Assembly: GCA_009746045.1 (NCBI GenBank) | Contig: RPFO01001109.1 | Coordinates: 1-64,000 of the forward strand | DNA from: Mesostigma viride | Taxonomy: Eukaryota > Streptophyta > Mesostigmatophyceae > Mesostigmatales > Mesostigmataceae | Length of the DNA stretch: 64,000 bases | Reading direction: 5' to 3' | The notes under the pieces: model-generated | The model's input: the letters and a program-made list of their open reading frames with translations, nothing else | Told to the model about the DNA's origin: nothing | The model's database searches: none | Made by a program: the position numbers and the translations under genes | In this document: one piece after another, positions 11,443 through 21,350 of the stretch | How the letters are laid out: each line of letters opens with the position of its first letter | Position numbering within the stretch: the stretch's first letter is position 1

Positions 11443-12366
11443 TCAGGCAAGACCACCACGGCTGGCCCCAGGCGCGTCCTGGTTCTCCTTGTCGCTGTCG
11501 TCGTCGCTGTCGCTCACCACAATCAGCTCTGGCACCCTGCTACCCGCTGCGCCGTCGTCGACCCGCTGTCGGCCCGCGATGACTGAATCGTCACCGTTGG
11601 TATAATAGTAGACAGGTGACAACCCGTCGTTGGCACCCCGCGGATTGTATCTTGGCACCTCGTGGTCGCCAAGTGTCTCGTCGCCTAGCCCAGCGACACC
11701 CCCTGCTCCCACCTCAAGGTCACTATCGTACCCAAGAGGTGCAAACTCTTCCCAACGCGTCACACGAACGCGAAGGGGCTGGGGCAGTTCCTGAAAAGGA
11801 ACTCTTGCTCGCTCCGGAAACCTGCCGACTCTTGCCGCGCGCTGTCCTCCGGTGATGGCTTCCGCTGTCGCCCCGACCTCTGCAAGCCGCCTGTGATGCT
11901 CCGCTCCGCGTCGTTCACGCCTAACTGGTCCCGCTGCGACACCCTCGTCGCCGATGACGCCTGCGAAAGTACGTGGTAAACCCGCACCCGCTGCTGTCGG
12001 TACAAACTCGTGTCGCACTGCGCCAGCTGCCTCCGCAACCTCGCAACGCCTTGCCGCCAACTCCGCACGCACTCGCTCAGCTACTGCTGTAATCACCGTC
12101 TGGATGCCGACCAAACCGTGAAGCTCCTGCTCGAGGTCGTCGATGCTCCGGTGCTCCGGAATGACGATGGTTTGTACGTGCCGCAGAATTCGCTCCCAAT
12201 CTTCGACCTGGTCGTCGACGAATTGCACGAAGCTGCGATTAACAGGCGGACGATCTGCAAGCAATAAAGATAGATCCCGAACGACACGACGCAATTCAGG
12301 TGAAATCGAACCCCCAGCAGACTGCCGAAACCGGAAATCCTGCTGCCGTTGTTCTTCCTGCACCAT
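11443..12366 (-). CDS. Hypothetical protein, helical with acidic SD-rich tail
   Basis: A 307-residue open frame. The first ~130 residues look helical and charged (for example VDDQVEDWERILRHVQTIV). The middle is rich in alanine and arginine, and the C-terminus is acidic (VVSDSDDDSDKENQ). I recognise no domain. It ends 72 bases from the candidate gypsy LTR and runs in the same direction as the Gag-like ORFs upstream, so it may belong to an older element or be host sequence. The frame is GC-biased, and some chance of a non-coding open frame remains. Confidence 0.4.
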   Translation of the reverse strand: MVQEEQRQQDFRFRQSAGGSISPELRRVVRDLSLLLADRPPVNRSFVQFVDDQVEDWERILRHVQTIVIPEHRSIDDLEQELHGLVGIQTVITAVAERVRAELAARRCEVAEAAGAVRHEFVPTAAGAGLPRTFAGVIGDEGVAAGPVRRERRGAEHHRRLAEVGATAEAITGGQRAARVGRFPERARVPFQELPQPLRVRVTRWEEFAPLGYDSDLEVGAGGVAGLGDETLGDHEVPRYNPRGANDGLSPVYYYTNGDDSVIAGRQRVDDGAAGSRVPELIVVSDSDDDSDKENQDAPGASRGGLA

Positions 12367-13389
12367 TCACCACCGGACGAACTCCTTGTCGTCAACGCTG
12401 CACACCGCAACCGGCAACGACCCTCCTGGCCGTTCCGCTGAGACTGGTTGTAATTTGAGTTAACGTTCCTAGCAAACGCAATGTGAAGGATATGGTTGCA
12501 ATGCAGCAATGTGTGAATATGGTTGGAAACGGAGCTTTGTTAAAATTGGATAATGTTACAGCGCTCACACACTTGAGGCTTGTACACGCGCTTGCCAAGT
12601 CAAGGCACAACACGTGAGGCGGGCTCGCAAGAGATCTACCCAAATGGCACTGGCCTATTGTTTATATACTTGTGCACTGTGCTTGCTAGTCCTGAGCAAC
12701 CTAAGAGGTATGCTCAGTAATAACACCCCCGGTACAGTATTCACTACCTGTACAGCGCCCAGCTCCTATACCGGCAGTAGGTCTGCCATACAGGCACAGT
12801 GACCACAGAGCACAGTCCACAGTGACTATTGCATCTGCACCTAGAAGTCCAGGACTAAGCCTGCGGTACCAACAGACCACAGGTTAAGGTTCCTATTTCC
12901 TGCGTACGACGTATTAATCCAATACCGTCGTAGGTACAGCACCTAATTCCTGTCAGCCCAGGAATTACTGTCGACCCCATATGTCGTCGGCAAATATTCA
13001 CGTCCGACTTAGAAGAACAGCCGGCTCGCGCTCGCGCGCGACCGGGAAGTCGGAACGCCATAACTTTCTTGATACTTGTCGGAATGAACTCGTTCCGGTG
13101 CCGCTGGAATCGCAGAGATATGCCGAATCAGGATCACGCCAATGCGCTTGGCGTTAACTCCAGGCCCTTCCAGCAAGGTCCCTTGGCCTTCCAGGCCAGC
13201 ACCTGCTGGAGACCCACCACCTGCATGAGGCATAGGGAATTCAGCTGCAGCATTGTTATTGCAATCCAGTGGAAGAACAACATCTTTACACCCTTGGTGC
13301 TGCACAAGGGGCACACCCCCGTCCTTATGTACATCCAGCACACCTTCCCCAAGGGGTGATTGACTATTTACAGGGGATGGTGTAGCTAG
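12367..13389. other. No recognisable gene
   Basis: This lies between the hypothetical ORF and the end of the split Gag gene. Short frames exist on both strands (for example minus 13341-13009), but none resembles a known protein or continues the gag frame convincingly. It is probably the 3' untranslated part or decayed remainder of the outer element. Confidence 0.4.
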
Positions 13390-13512
13390 TCACTGCTGCC
13401 CAGACTGGCCCCCTGCCCCAGCAGGCTTGGCCTTTCTGTCAGGGCACTCACGACGCCAGTGACCTTCCTTGCCACACACAAAGCATGCTCCACCCTTCTT
13501 CCCAGACCCAGC
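13390..13512 (-). pseudogene. 3' end of interrupted Gag gene with zinc knuckle
   Basis: On the minus strand this reads GSGKKGGACFVCGKEGHWRR and onward to a TGA stop at 13392-13390. It contains a CCHC knuckle (C-x2-C-x4-H-x4-C, 13444-13485). It continues, in frame, the glycine/lysine-rich Gag that ends at 19095 on the far side of the copia-like element, once one copy of the 5-bp target duplication is ignored. The two pieces were therefore one gene before the copia-like insertion. After the stop there is no protease or polymerase, suggesting a Gag-only element. Confidence 0.75.
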
Positions 13513-13894
13513 AGTTGAGAAAGACTTTGGAAGGGTTTGGTTGCAATGGCTGCGGCCCCTTGGCCGCTGTTTATTGCTTTAATTTATACATTTACAGCGT
13601 CAACCTTCTAGAGATGCCTAGAAACCTTGTCCTGCACTGTCGTTACAAGTATGGCAATGCAGTATGCGTTGTGCACATGGAACCTTCTAGACACCAGACG
13701 CCAAACTTAAGTCTGCCATGGTTATATCTTAACAACCCGTGGCAAGACTGCAACCATTGTGGCAACCATTTTGGCCAACGACATGAGTCGCGCCGGATTC
13801 ATTGTCCGCATCCAGGTAATCAACATCACGTGCGGCAAACTGATATATTGCATAACCGAGCCCTGCCCAGCATCATTTGTAATGCTTTACAACT
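13513..13894 (-). repeat. 3' LTR of nested copia-like element
   Basis: It is nearly identical to 18708-19089. The ends are AGTTG...CAACT as short inverted repeats. Just inside it on the coding strand lies AAAAAGAAAAG, a plausible polypurine tract. Confidence 0.88.
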
Positions 13895-14118
13895 CCAGCA
13901 CTTTTCTTTTTCATGTGGCAAAGATGGCCAGCGTACTCTTATCAGTCATTAACGGCCGCGCGGGCCATGCCATCATGAATAGCAACTACAACACCGACAT
14001 AGTCTCAGAGGGTAATGCCCACTGAACATTATTATACAAGAGGTAATAACTCCCGGGGAAAACCTACCAAGGCTGAAAACCCGTGGCGCGGGGCCATTCA
14101 TGGTTCAACGCAACTCAA

Positions 14119-17100
14119 CTAGTGCGAAGACTGACCCAGTGATAGCCTATTCATCGTGTGTCGCAGAAGCGGGTACTGTGCCTTAGCTGAGCTATACAGT
14201 TTAGTAAGGGCATCGGAGTAGTTCCTTTCGCCCGGCACATGCTGGGTACTGACACAATCAGAGAACTCCTTGACCCTGAGGAAGTCCAAGTCCCGGGTGC
14301 GGGCATAAGGGTTCTCAATGAAATCAACAACCGCCTGGCTGTCCGTGCGTATCACGCGACGGAGATGCGGAGTGGTGCCGCCCACCGCGAGAATCCAGCA
14401 AATGAGCGCGTGGAAGTAGGACAGCTCGCTCGCAGCCTCGCAGTATGCGCGCGCCTCAGCGGTGTCGGATCCCACATACACGCGGCGGTGCAAACGGGAA
14501 TACCATGCAAAGATGGAAGACATCGTGGGTTGGTCAGCGTTGCAAATGGTAGTGACAGCAGCGCACCTACCACGCATCTTGGTGAGCACGCGGGCATCTA
14601 GGGAACTGTCGCAATAAGACACAAGCTCCACGGGCTTATCCCAGTCTACACCTTGTAACATCAACCCGGGTGAGGCCAGGAGGTACTGCACAATCACCGC
14701 ACGGTCAATAAGGCACAGTACATTGTCAGGCAGTCGGCTAAGGACAGCCAAATCAGGGCTAGTGGTGCAGGCCAGCCAATTAAGCTTGCCACGCAATGTC
14801 CCACACTCAGACGCAAGAAGCGGCCCACTGCTGCTCATCACCTCCTTAACCAAATCCTGCACATAGCTGCCCTTGGGCTGAAGCAACATCGCCCACTTGC
14901 CGTGCTCATCGTGATCCATGACAGTGTCCATGCCCATGAACTGAACCACCTTGCCCGGCTCACGGAAAATAAGCTTGCCCACAGGGTACCTGGCATGCAC
15001 AATGCTATGGAACCAGGCAATCCATTCACGCGGGCCAAAGCAATCACAGTCATCCGCATGCACGAACACAAACACCAGCTCGCCCTTCCAGACGCCCACA
15101 AACAAGGAGGGGTCCAAGTCACTGTACACCATGCGAGCTGTGTCAAGGAGAAGGCGCTCTAGGCTCAGGCGCCAAGCCCGTGGACCAGCCACGGTCCCAT
15201 CAACCGCCTTTATCAACCGCATAAACTTCTTTCCTACAAGAGGCTCCCAGATTTTGGGTGTCCTAACATAGAGGGGTGTGGTTCCATCCCATAGCCGAGC
15301 ACTTTCATTGGCATCCCCGTGGAGGTAAGCCTTTGAAAAATCTAGCACAGCGGACCCATGTGGCATACCCCTATTCAAGCGCCCTAGATGAAAGCACACT
15401 ACCATGCGCCACGTATCTTTGTTTAAACCTGGCGCAGTCAAGGCCGAAGGGGGCAGGTCAGAAGATCCAGAAAACTCTAGCACTACAGGTCTAGCAAATT
15501 CTACTTTCCTATCAGTGCCCGGGACGGGCTTCATCTGAAATGTCCACTTAAAGCGAAGCAATCTGCCATCCCTCGGTACAACGTCCACAGGCTCCACACA
15601 CCCCAGCCCTAGCCATCGTTCCCCCGCAGCCAAGATGGCACCTTGGGTATTGTCTAGACCCTCCTCAGTCGAGACGTGCCTGGCTACATCAAAGAAGGAC
15701 ATGGGGCTCTCTTTAGCAAAGTCATGAAAATTAAGCCCCAAGCTTTCAGGGGTAAGGGCCTTAGGGGTAATGAGATCACGGGCAGGAGGCAACTCAGAAT
15801 CATTGTACTCTACCCCTTTCAGGGCTGCCACCATAGGCAAGGAGAGGCCCCTAGTCGCTACATCAAGGGAGAAATTGTTTAATCTCAGGTAACCGAATCC
15901 CGCTCGAGACAACTGTGTGCTACTAACTGTGACCCCGGGTAGGGACAAGAATGGCTGCCCCAAAAGTGCTGGGCCCTCGTATCCCTCCACCACACACATA
16001 GGCGTCTCAACACCCAGGATCTCTAGTGGGATCTCCCCCAAGACCTTGTAAGACCCCGACCTAGCAAAGTCAGTGACCTGGGTCCACCGGGAGGGAAACA
16101 AGGGACAATCATCATCTACACAATACTCCCCAATAATGGAGACCTGGGCTTGGGTGTCTACGAGAAGCCCACACTGAAGTGACCAAGTGGCCGAGAGTGA
16201 GGAAATCACAGCGATGCTCGGGTCAAGCTGAGGTGGTGCACTGCCCATTGCACAGGTTGGGTTGCGAAGGGAAGCAAGCCCCATGGTATTGTCTCGGCGC
16301 CTCAGCCCTAGCACAATCTTGTTCAGCAAACCACCACGCCCCTGGCTAGGCTGACTAACGGCAGCCGGATCCTGGCTAACGGCAGGAGTAAAGCCCGCCC
16401 TACTACCCTCGCGCAGGTCAGCAGGGGGCTCGCTCATTACGCCTCGAACATCCTCCGCTAGAGCCCGCACGTCCCCATCATCATCTACGTCACCATCGTC
16501 CTCGCTATTCCCCACAAAGACATCCATAGGGTCAGAGGCAGGCAGAGAACGAGGGGGAGAGGTGGGAACATCACCTGGCTCTCGCACGAAGTGCGCCACG
16601 TCCGCGTAGTAGTGGAGAAGTCGCTCCCATGCGCTCGTGTGCGGCAGGTAAGGCTTGAGTCTGCTCCAGGGAATGTGGTGTTGCTTGCCCTGCAAGGACA
16701 CAATCGCCTTGCGTACATGCACGTCCACAGCCTCCACAGTGGCTGGGCCCTCCCATTGTCCCCTCTTGCCAAAGGAGCCCTCATCATGAATCCAAACCTG
16801 GTCCCCTACGCTATAGGCGGTAACCGGCCTACGCATATCCCTTCGAACCAGATTGGCAAACTTTTGCTGCAAATGCTGTGCCCATTCCTCTTCTACTTCA
16901 GGCAGGTAGTGGCCATGCTGCAAGCCCTCTGCAGTGATAACACAATTGCGCGAAGGCACTGAAAGGAGCACACGGCGGTTTAGGCATGCAGAAATATGCA
17001 AAGCCCACACTAAACGGGAAGCATAAGAACCAAGAGCAGCCTCACCGTTCCGCCGTGCAGCTTGTTTAAATTCCTGCACAGCACGTTCCACCAAACCTTG

Positions 17101-17755
17101 CCCTTCATGGTCTTGACGGCCCACTGTCCGGAGGTACTCAAACCCCGGCTTGCCCTCAAAGCATGCGAACTGCCTGTCCATTTGTAGTGACTCAATAGGA
17201 GAGAAAAACGCAGAGAGAATGTCAATAGCCTCCGCCAAATCTCCGCTGACTGACCCCGCAGCGGGATGACTGCTACATTATGAGCATACCTATCTATGGC
17301 TATGAAATAAGGGAGAAACGCCCAGAACAGTACGTCGCCTACAATCTGCCCTTTGCATGCGGAGGGATGCTTAGCATGGTGGCGGGGAAGCTTTGGCCCA
17401 GTAGCCTGACACACAGGACAATGCGCATAGCAATCTCGACATGCTGCCAAAAGCTCTGCCCCACCCAGTGCATTTGCAAATTTATAAGCATTTGTGCCAT
17501 GGCCAAATAATGTGTGCAGACGAGAGGCAATTCCGTAAATAGAAACAAGCTTTTCATTACCATCAGTTACGGGTACACTGTCCGATAAATCTTGTGCTGC
17601 CCCTTGATTCTCATTTGCCAATGGCCGCTCCGCTGGGCTAGACTGCAGAACCCTATCACTGTCGAATACGCCCTGTCCTGGGCCGTCTAGTTTCCCTGCT
17701 GCGCCTGCTGCGCCTGCTGCGCCTGCTGCGGACGAACCCAGCGCATGCTCCGACG
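14119..17755 (-). CDS. Copia-like Pol: integrase, DTQA protease-like segment, RT, RNase H
   Basis: The N-terminal part (about 17755-17265) carries a copia-type zinc region (HTLFGH, then CPVCQ) and the first integrase aspartate (FIAIDRYAHN). One frame step near 17265 leads into a 1039-residue frame with the second aspartate (MDRQFACFEGKPG) and glutamate (GLVERAVQEFK). Around residue 360 of that frame is GLLVDTQAQVSII (motif at 16141-16161), followed by ALLGQPFLSLPG. These look like a retropepsin active site and its C-terminal signature, but with Q in place of the usual G. Reverse transcriptase follows (LDFSKAYLHGD; catalytic VHADD at 15049-15060), then RNase H (YCDSS, SDTAEARAYCEA, RTDSQAVVDF). 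No protease precedes integrase. The protease position between integrase and RT is unlike standard Ty1/copia. Confidence 0.85.
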
Positions 17756-18678
17756 AGGCCTCCTAATGGGCCCGGCCTACCCTCGTCGGCAGTGGCATCG
17801 TTTTTCTTGTCCGGCTGCCTGCCGGACTTGCAGAACCTGGCCTTGTGGCCTGGCTTGTGGCATTTGCCACACAAATTGGTCGACAGAGGAAAATTCTTGT
17901 TGGCATTGCAGCTGTCACGGTTGTGGCCAGTGCCCTGGCACCTCGGGCACTTCTCGCGTCTGTCGCCCTCCCCAAAAACAGCACTGATGCTTGCTGTTCC
18001 CGCGGGCTTGGTGGCAGATCCCCTTCCCGCCAATTCCTGTGCCGCGCCACCGAGGGCGAAGGCCTCCCGGATGGCAGTAAAGCTGGCAGCCCTGCTTTCC
18101 AGCTTTTCCTTTGTCAGGACGGGAGCCAAGCCTTGGATACTGCTGTCAGTAATCACACCACTGGCGAGGGCCTTGCCCAGGAAAAGCACGACGCTGAAAT
18201 CATCTGGAAAAGTCAACGTAGTGTCTTCCAGCATCCTCTCGAATGCCAGTGTCGCCTGGACCGGGTCGCCCGACACCTCAAAAGTGAGGATCCGCATCAT
18301 ATCTTTGATCGACTTGAGCAGGCCCTCGGGCACCAGGAGTTCCTTCAAACGGCTGTAAAAGTCCGCCCACTCCATCTTCTTCTCGTGGGCAATCCGGATC
18401 AAATCACGGACGGCCGGCATTCCCGACGAGCCGTGTCCACTGAATCGCAACGTAGCAACGTGGTCGTTGTCCAGGAAACTCACTGTCTTCGCGTACCAGT
18501 ACCCCAGGCCGTCGTAGTAGTCCTTCTTCTCCGGGTCCTTGCTGCCGGGTGGCAGCGGCTTGGGCAGCAAACGCATTGCCAATTCGTGCTGCTTTAATTT
18601 GTTCATTTCCTTCTTGTCCTGTCCAGTCAGGACAATGGCGTCAGTCTCAGCGCTTGCTGCAGCACGGCTACGAGCCAT
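17656..18678 (-). CDS. Copia-like Gag with two zinc knuckles
   Basis: 340 residues starting 29 bases inside the 5' LTR. The first two thirds are a helical capsid-like region. Two CCHC knuckles follow (CPRCQGTGHNRDSC and CGKCHKPGHKARFC), which bind the element RNA. The frame then runs into an RSR-rich tail encoded by four GCCTGCTGC repeats (17700-17736) and stops. The overlapping second frame is open through the same repeats and continues into integrase, so Gag and Pol overlap and could be joined by ribosomal frameshifting or by a lost base. No PBS matching a tRNA that I know is evident next to the LTR. Confidence 0.85.
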   Translation of the reverse strand: MARSRAAASAETDAIVLTGQDKKEMNKLKQHELAMRLLPKPLPPGSKDPEKKDYYDGLGYWYAKTVSFLDNDHVATLRFSGHGSSGMPAVRDLIRIAHEKKMEWADFYSRLKELLVPEGLLKSIKDMMRILTFEVSGDPVQATLAFERMLEDTTLTFPDDFSVVLFLGKALASGVITDSSIQGLAPVLTKEKLESRAASFTAIREAFALGGAAQELAGRGSATKPAGTASISAVFGEGDRREKCPRCQGTGHNRDSCNANKNFPLSTNLCGKCHKPGHKARFCKSGRQPDKKNDATADEGRPGPLGGLVGACAGFVRSRRSRRSRRSRETRRPRTGRIRQ

Positions 18679-18707
18679 GGAAAAAAAAATCTGTGTTTAA
18701 GAGTACG

Positions 18708-19089
18708 AGTTGAGAAAGACTTTGGAAGGGTTTGGTTGCAATGGCTGCGGCCCCTTGGCCGCTGTTTATTGCTTTAATTTATACATTTACAGCGTCAACC
18801 TTCTAGAGATGCCTAGAAACCTTGTCCTGCACTGTCGTTACAAGTATGGCAATGCAGTATGCGTTGTGCACATGGAACCTTCTAGACACCAGACGCCAAA
18901 CTTAAGTCTGCCATGGTTATATCTTAACAACCCGTGGCAAGACTGCAACCATTGTGGCAACCATTTTGGCCAACGACATGAGTCGCGCCGGATTCATTGT
19001 CCGATTCCAGGTAATCAACATCACGTGCGGCAAACTGATATATTGCATAACCGAGCCCTGCCCAGCATCATTTGTAATGCTTTACAACT
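18708..19089 (-). repeat. 5' LTR of nested copia-like element
   Basis: 382 bp, almost identical to 13513-13894 and abutting the CCAGC duplication at 19090-19094. The Gag start codon lies only about 30 bases inside. Confidence 0.88.
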
Positions 19090-20334
19090 CCAGCCCCACC
19101 CTTGCCAGGCTTCCCCTGGCCTCCCTGAGACTGCCCACCCTGCTTGCCCTGGTTGCCTTGAGCTTGGCCCTTGCCTTGCCCTTGGCCACCCTTACCCTGC
19201 TGACCACCAGCTTGCTGGCTCCCAACCCCTCCTTGGGAACCTGCACCCTTGCCACCCTGAGCCCCCTGCCTCTGGCGCCTGAAGCGCTTACGCTTGTTGG
19301 GCCTTGCCCCACCACGGGCTGGGTACCCGGGGACATCACCTTGGCCCTGCACAGCGGAGGTGGCATTGCTGCCATGGGATTGGATAGCTTTGCAGGCAGG
19401 GTCTGGCTTCCTTATGCTGAGGATTACAAGCTCCAGAGCACGCAAGGAGCCATCAGTCTGGTTAAGAAACATGCGGGCACCATTCCTCCCATCCACACTC
19501 AGACCCATACGGTCCAGGAAATAGTCTGCCAAGGCCCTATCTGTGACCAGGAAGCCATACTTGGCCCCCTTGTCCCTGATACGGTTGAGCCTAGCCCATT
19601 CCTCTGCCACAGGACCCACTATCTCAAAGGTGTCATACTGATGCTTATAATAGTTGGTGAGGTTGAGAACCTTGTCAGAGAACTCCTCCCTCAACCCATC
19701 CAGGAACTGTGCTCAGGTTAGCTTATCCTTGACAGCAGTCCTAGCCTTCTCCCTGCATGACACGCTCTGATGAGTCCCTGTTGCACGTGGACGAGTGAAA
19801 CACTTGCACTAGGTTGACAGTGGGGTCCACGGAGAACACAACAAGCTCCATGTCCTCTAGCCACTTGTCCAAAGCTTCCTGTGCTAGTGGTGGGTTAAGA
19901 GGCTTTTGTCCATTCATAACAGTGACAGCACTCATGTGAGGCCTCGACCCTGGCAGCGCCTTTACTGGTTCAACCACAGCGGGTGTCACAACAACAGCAC
20001 CACTTGGTCCAGCAGGCACAGGGGAGAACACATCCACATGAAGCCTCTTACCATTGCCGTCAGCGGAGGGGTCCCTCTTACGCTTCTCCACAGTGGTTGC
20101 CCATTCGCCAGGTGCCGTTATTGCATCAGATGGCCCTGTCGCCCGCACCTTGCGCGCCTCCTCCACCGAGTCTTCGTGTCGCCTCTTGCTCCCTGGCCGC
20201 TTTCCCCCATCGCCGTCGCTGGCTGGGATCGCCTCTCCCACCAGCGCCTCCTTGTCCTTCCTAGGCTCCTGGCTCTCCCCAGCCGGTGCCTCCGCCTCGC
20301 CCTTGTCGCCGTCGCCCGGTTTGCCACGAGGCAT
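19090..20334 (-). pseudogene. Gag-like gene, N-terminal and central part, interrupted
   Basis: The start is most plausibly the ATG at 20334 (MPRGKPGDGDKGE), just after a TATATA sequence. The first ~120 residues are charged and disordered with basic patches such as KRPGSKRR and EKRKRD. A capsid-like helical region follows (LAQEALDKWLEDMELVVFSVD; later EEFSDKVLNLTNYYKHQYD and GRNGARMFLNQTDG), then a glycine/glutamine/lysine-rich linker. One frame step near 19745 and an in-frame TGA near 19715 break it. The copia-like element then splits it; the zinc-knuckle end is at 13390-13512. It resembles the Gag of an LTR retrotransposon, but no polymerase accompanies it. Confidence 0.65.
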
Positions 20335-20386
20335 TATATACAAGTGGGGACACAACAATAAAGGCGAAGGAAAAGGAAGAACTGAC

Positions 20387-20944
20387 TCAAGCACTGGCGT
20401 CGCTGGGGGATGCCGTGGGCACCGTCCCAGCTACTGACTCAGCACCTGCTTGGTTCGCTGCCTCCAGCTCTCGCTCTTGAGCAGTGGCTGCGATGGGCGT
20501 CTCTGGCCGCTCCTCGTCGCTGCCAGCGGCGTCCTCCCCGTCGGCGTAGGGTCCTAGCACTCTGCTAACGGGTCGCCCGTCTGCAGATTTCTCCACTGGG
20601 ATCCGGGGCTCGCTCCCACTCTGGCGATCCCACTCAAGGTTCTTCACCCACCGCGTCCCACCACCCCGCTTGTTGTTGCAGGCCCCACGACCACCGTAGT
20701 CGTGTTCGGGCTCTTGCGGGACGTGCAGCTCAGCACGACGTCGTGCAGCGTACCCTTCTACGGTACCGTCGCCTTCGTCAATCTGCTGAGATGAACGTTC
20801 GATGATCCCCTCTGGCTGATCAACGAATTGGTAATGGAAGTCTTCTGGCGTTACCTCCCGACCCGTGATGACCTCGACCACTGGATCGTGCGCTTCTGGT
20901 TCCGCCGCCCGCGGTGTGTCGAGTGTTGACCAATTAAATCCCAA
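20387..20944 (-). CDS. Hypothetical acidic protein upstream of Gag-like gene
   Basis: 185 residues, charged and proline/alanine-rich, with no recognised domain. It overlaps the next upstream frame (20934-21350) by 11 bases, and the two are probably one gene broken by an indel. It ends about 50 bases before the Gag start, in the same direction, so it could be an additional ORF of the same element. Confidence 0.35.
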   Translation of the reverse strand: MGFNWSTLDTPRAAEPEAHDPVVEVITGREVTPEDFHYQFVDQPEGIIERSSQQIDEGDGTVEGYAARRRAELHVPQEPEHDYGGRGACNNKRGGGTRWVKNLEWDRQSGSEPRIPVEKSADGRPVSRVLGPYADGEDAAGSDEERPETPIAATAQERELEAANQAGAESVAGTVPTASPSDASA

Positions 20945-21350
20945 ATGGTCGTGTGGTTATCACCCACCGATCTGCGTTGCCCCGTGACTCCTGCAAAAGA
21001 ATGTTCACGAGGTGTTCGCACGTCTGGGAAACCACCTCTGCCGACGACCAGGGGTTGTCGACCTCGCGCGCCTGCGCTTGCCTGATCACGTCCGGGACCT
21101 CAACTCCCGCGCCCAGCACAGAAGTTGCCACCTGATGGTTGAACAGTCGCGCTGCTCCCAGTCCAATGGCCACTATCTGGCCCAGTGCCTCCCGCGCCAA
21201 ATCCAGCTGCGACACGGTCACGTGCCCGCCCTGGTGAGCCACCTCCAGACCGTAAATCGTCGAGGACAGCTCGTCCCTCAGCGACACAAACTTTTCGACG
21301 GCCTCTCGCGACAATTCGCCGGGAGCTGTCGAAGCCTCAATCTGCATCAC
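20934..21350 (-). CDS. Hypothetical helical protein
   Basis: 138 residues predicted to be largely helical (VEKFVSLRDELSSTIYGLEV; LDLAREALGQIVAIGLGAA; VVSQTCEHLVNILLQES). No family is recognised. It is likely the N-terminal part of the protein continued at 20387-20944, after one frame break. Its general make-up resembles the first part of the ORF at 11443-12366, but I cannot align them with confidence. Confidence 0.35.
   Translation of the reverse strand: MMQIEASTAPGELSREAVEKFVSLRDELSSTIYGLEVAHQGGHVTVSQLDLAREALGQIVAIGLGAARLFNHQVATSVLGAGVEVPDVIRQAQAREVDNPWSSAEVVSQTCEHLVNILLQESRGNADRWVITTRPFGI

Larger units (their letters stand above)
13513..19089 (-). mobile_element. Complete copia-like LTR retrotransposon nested in a Gag gene
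   Basis: Two 382-bp direct repeats (13513-13894 and 18708-19089) bound a 4.8-kb interior encoding Gag, integrase, a protease-like segment, reverse transcriptase and RNase H. CCAGC flanks both sides (13508-13512 and 19090-19094) as a 5-bp target duplication. The LTRs differ by only a couple of bases (compare 13807-13812 with 19002-19007), indicating recent insertion. The order integrase before reverse transcriptase is copia-type. The interior has a frame switch between Gag and integrase and another near 17265. Confidence 0.9.
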
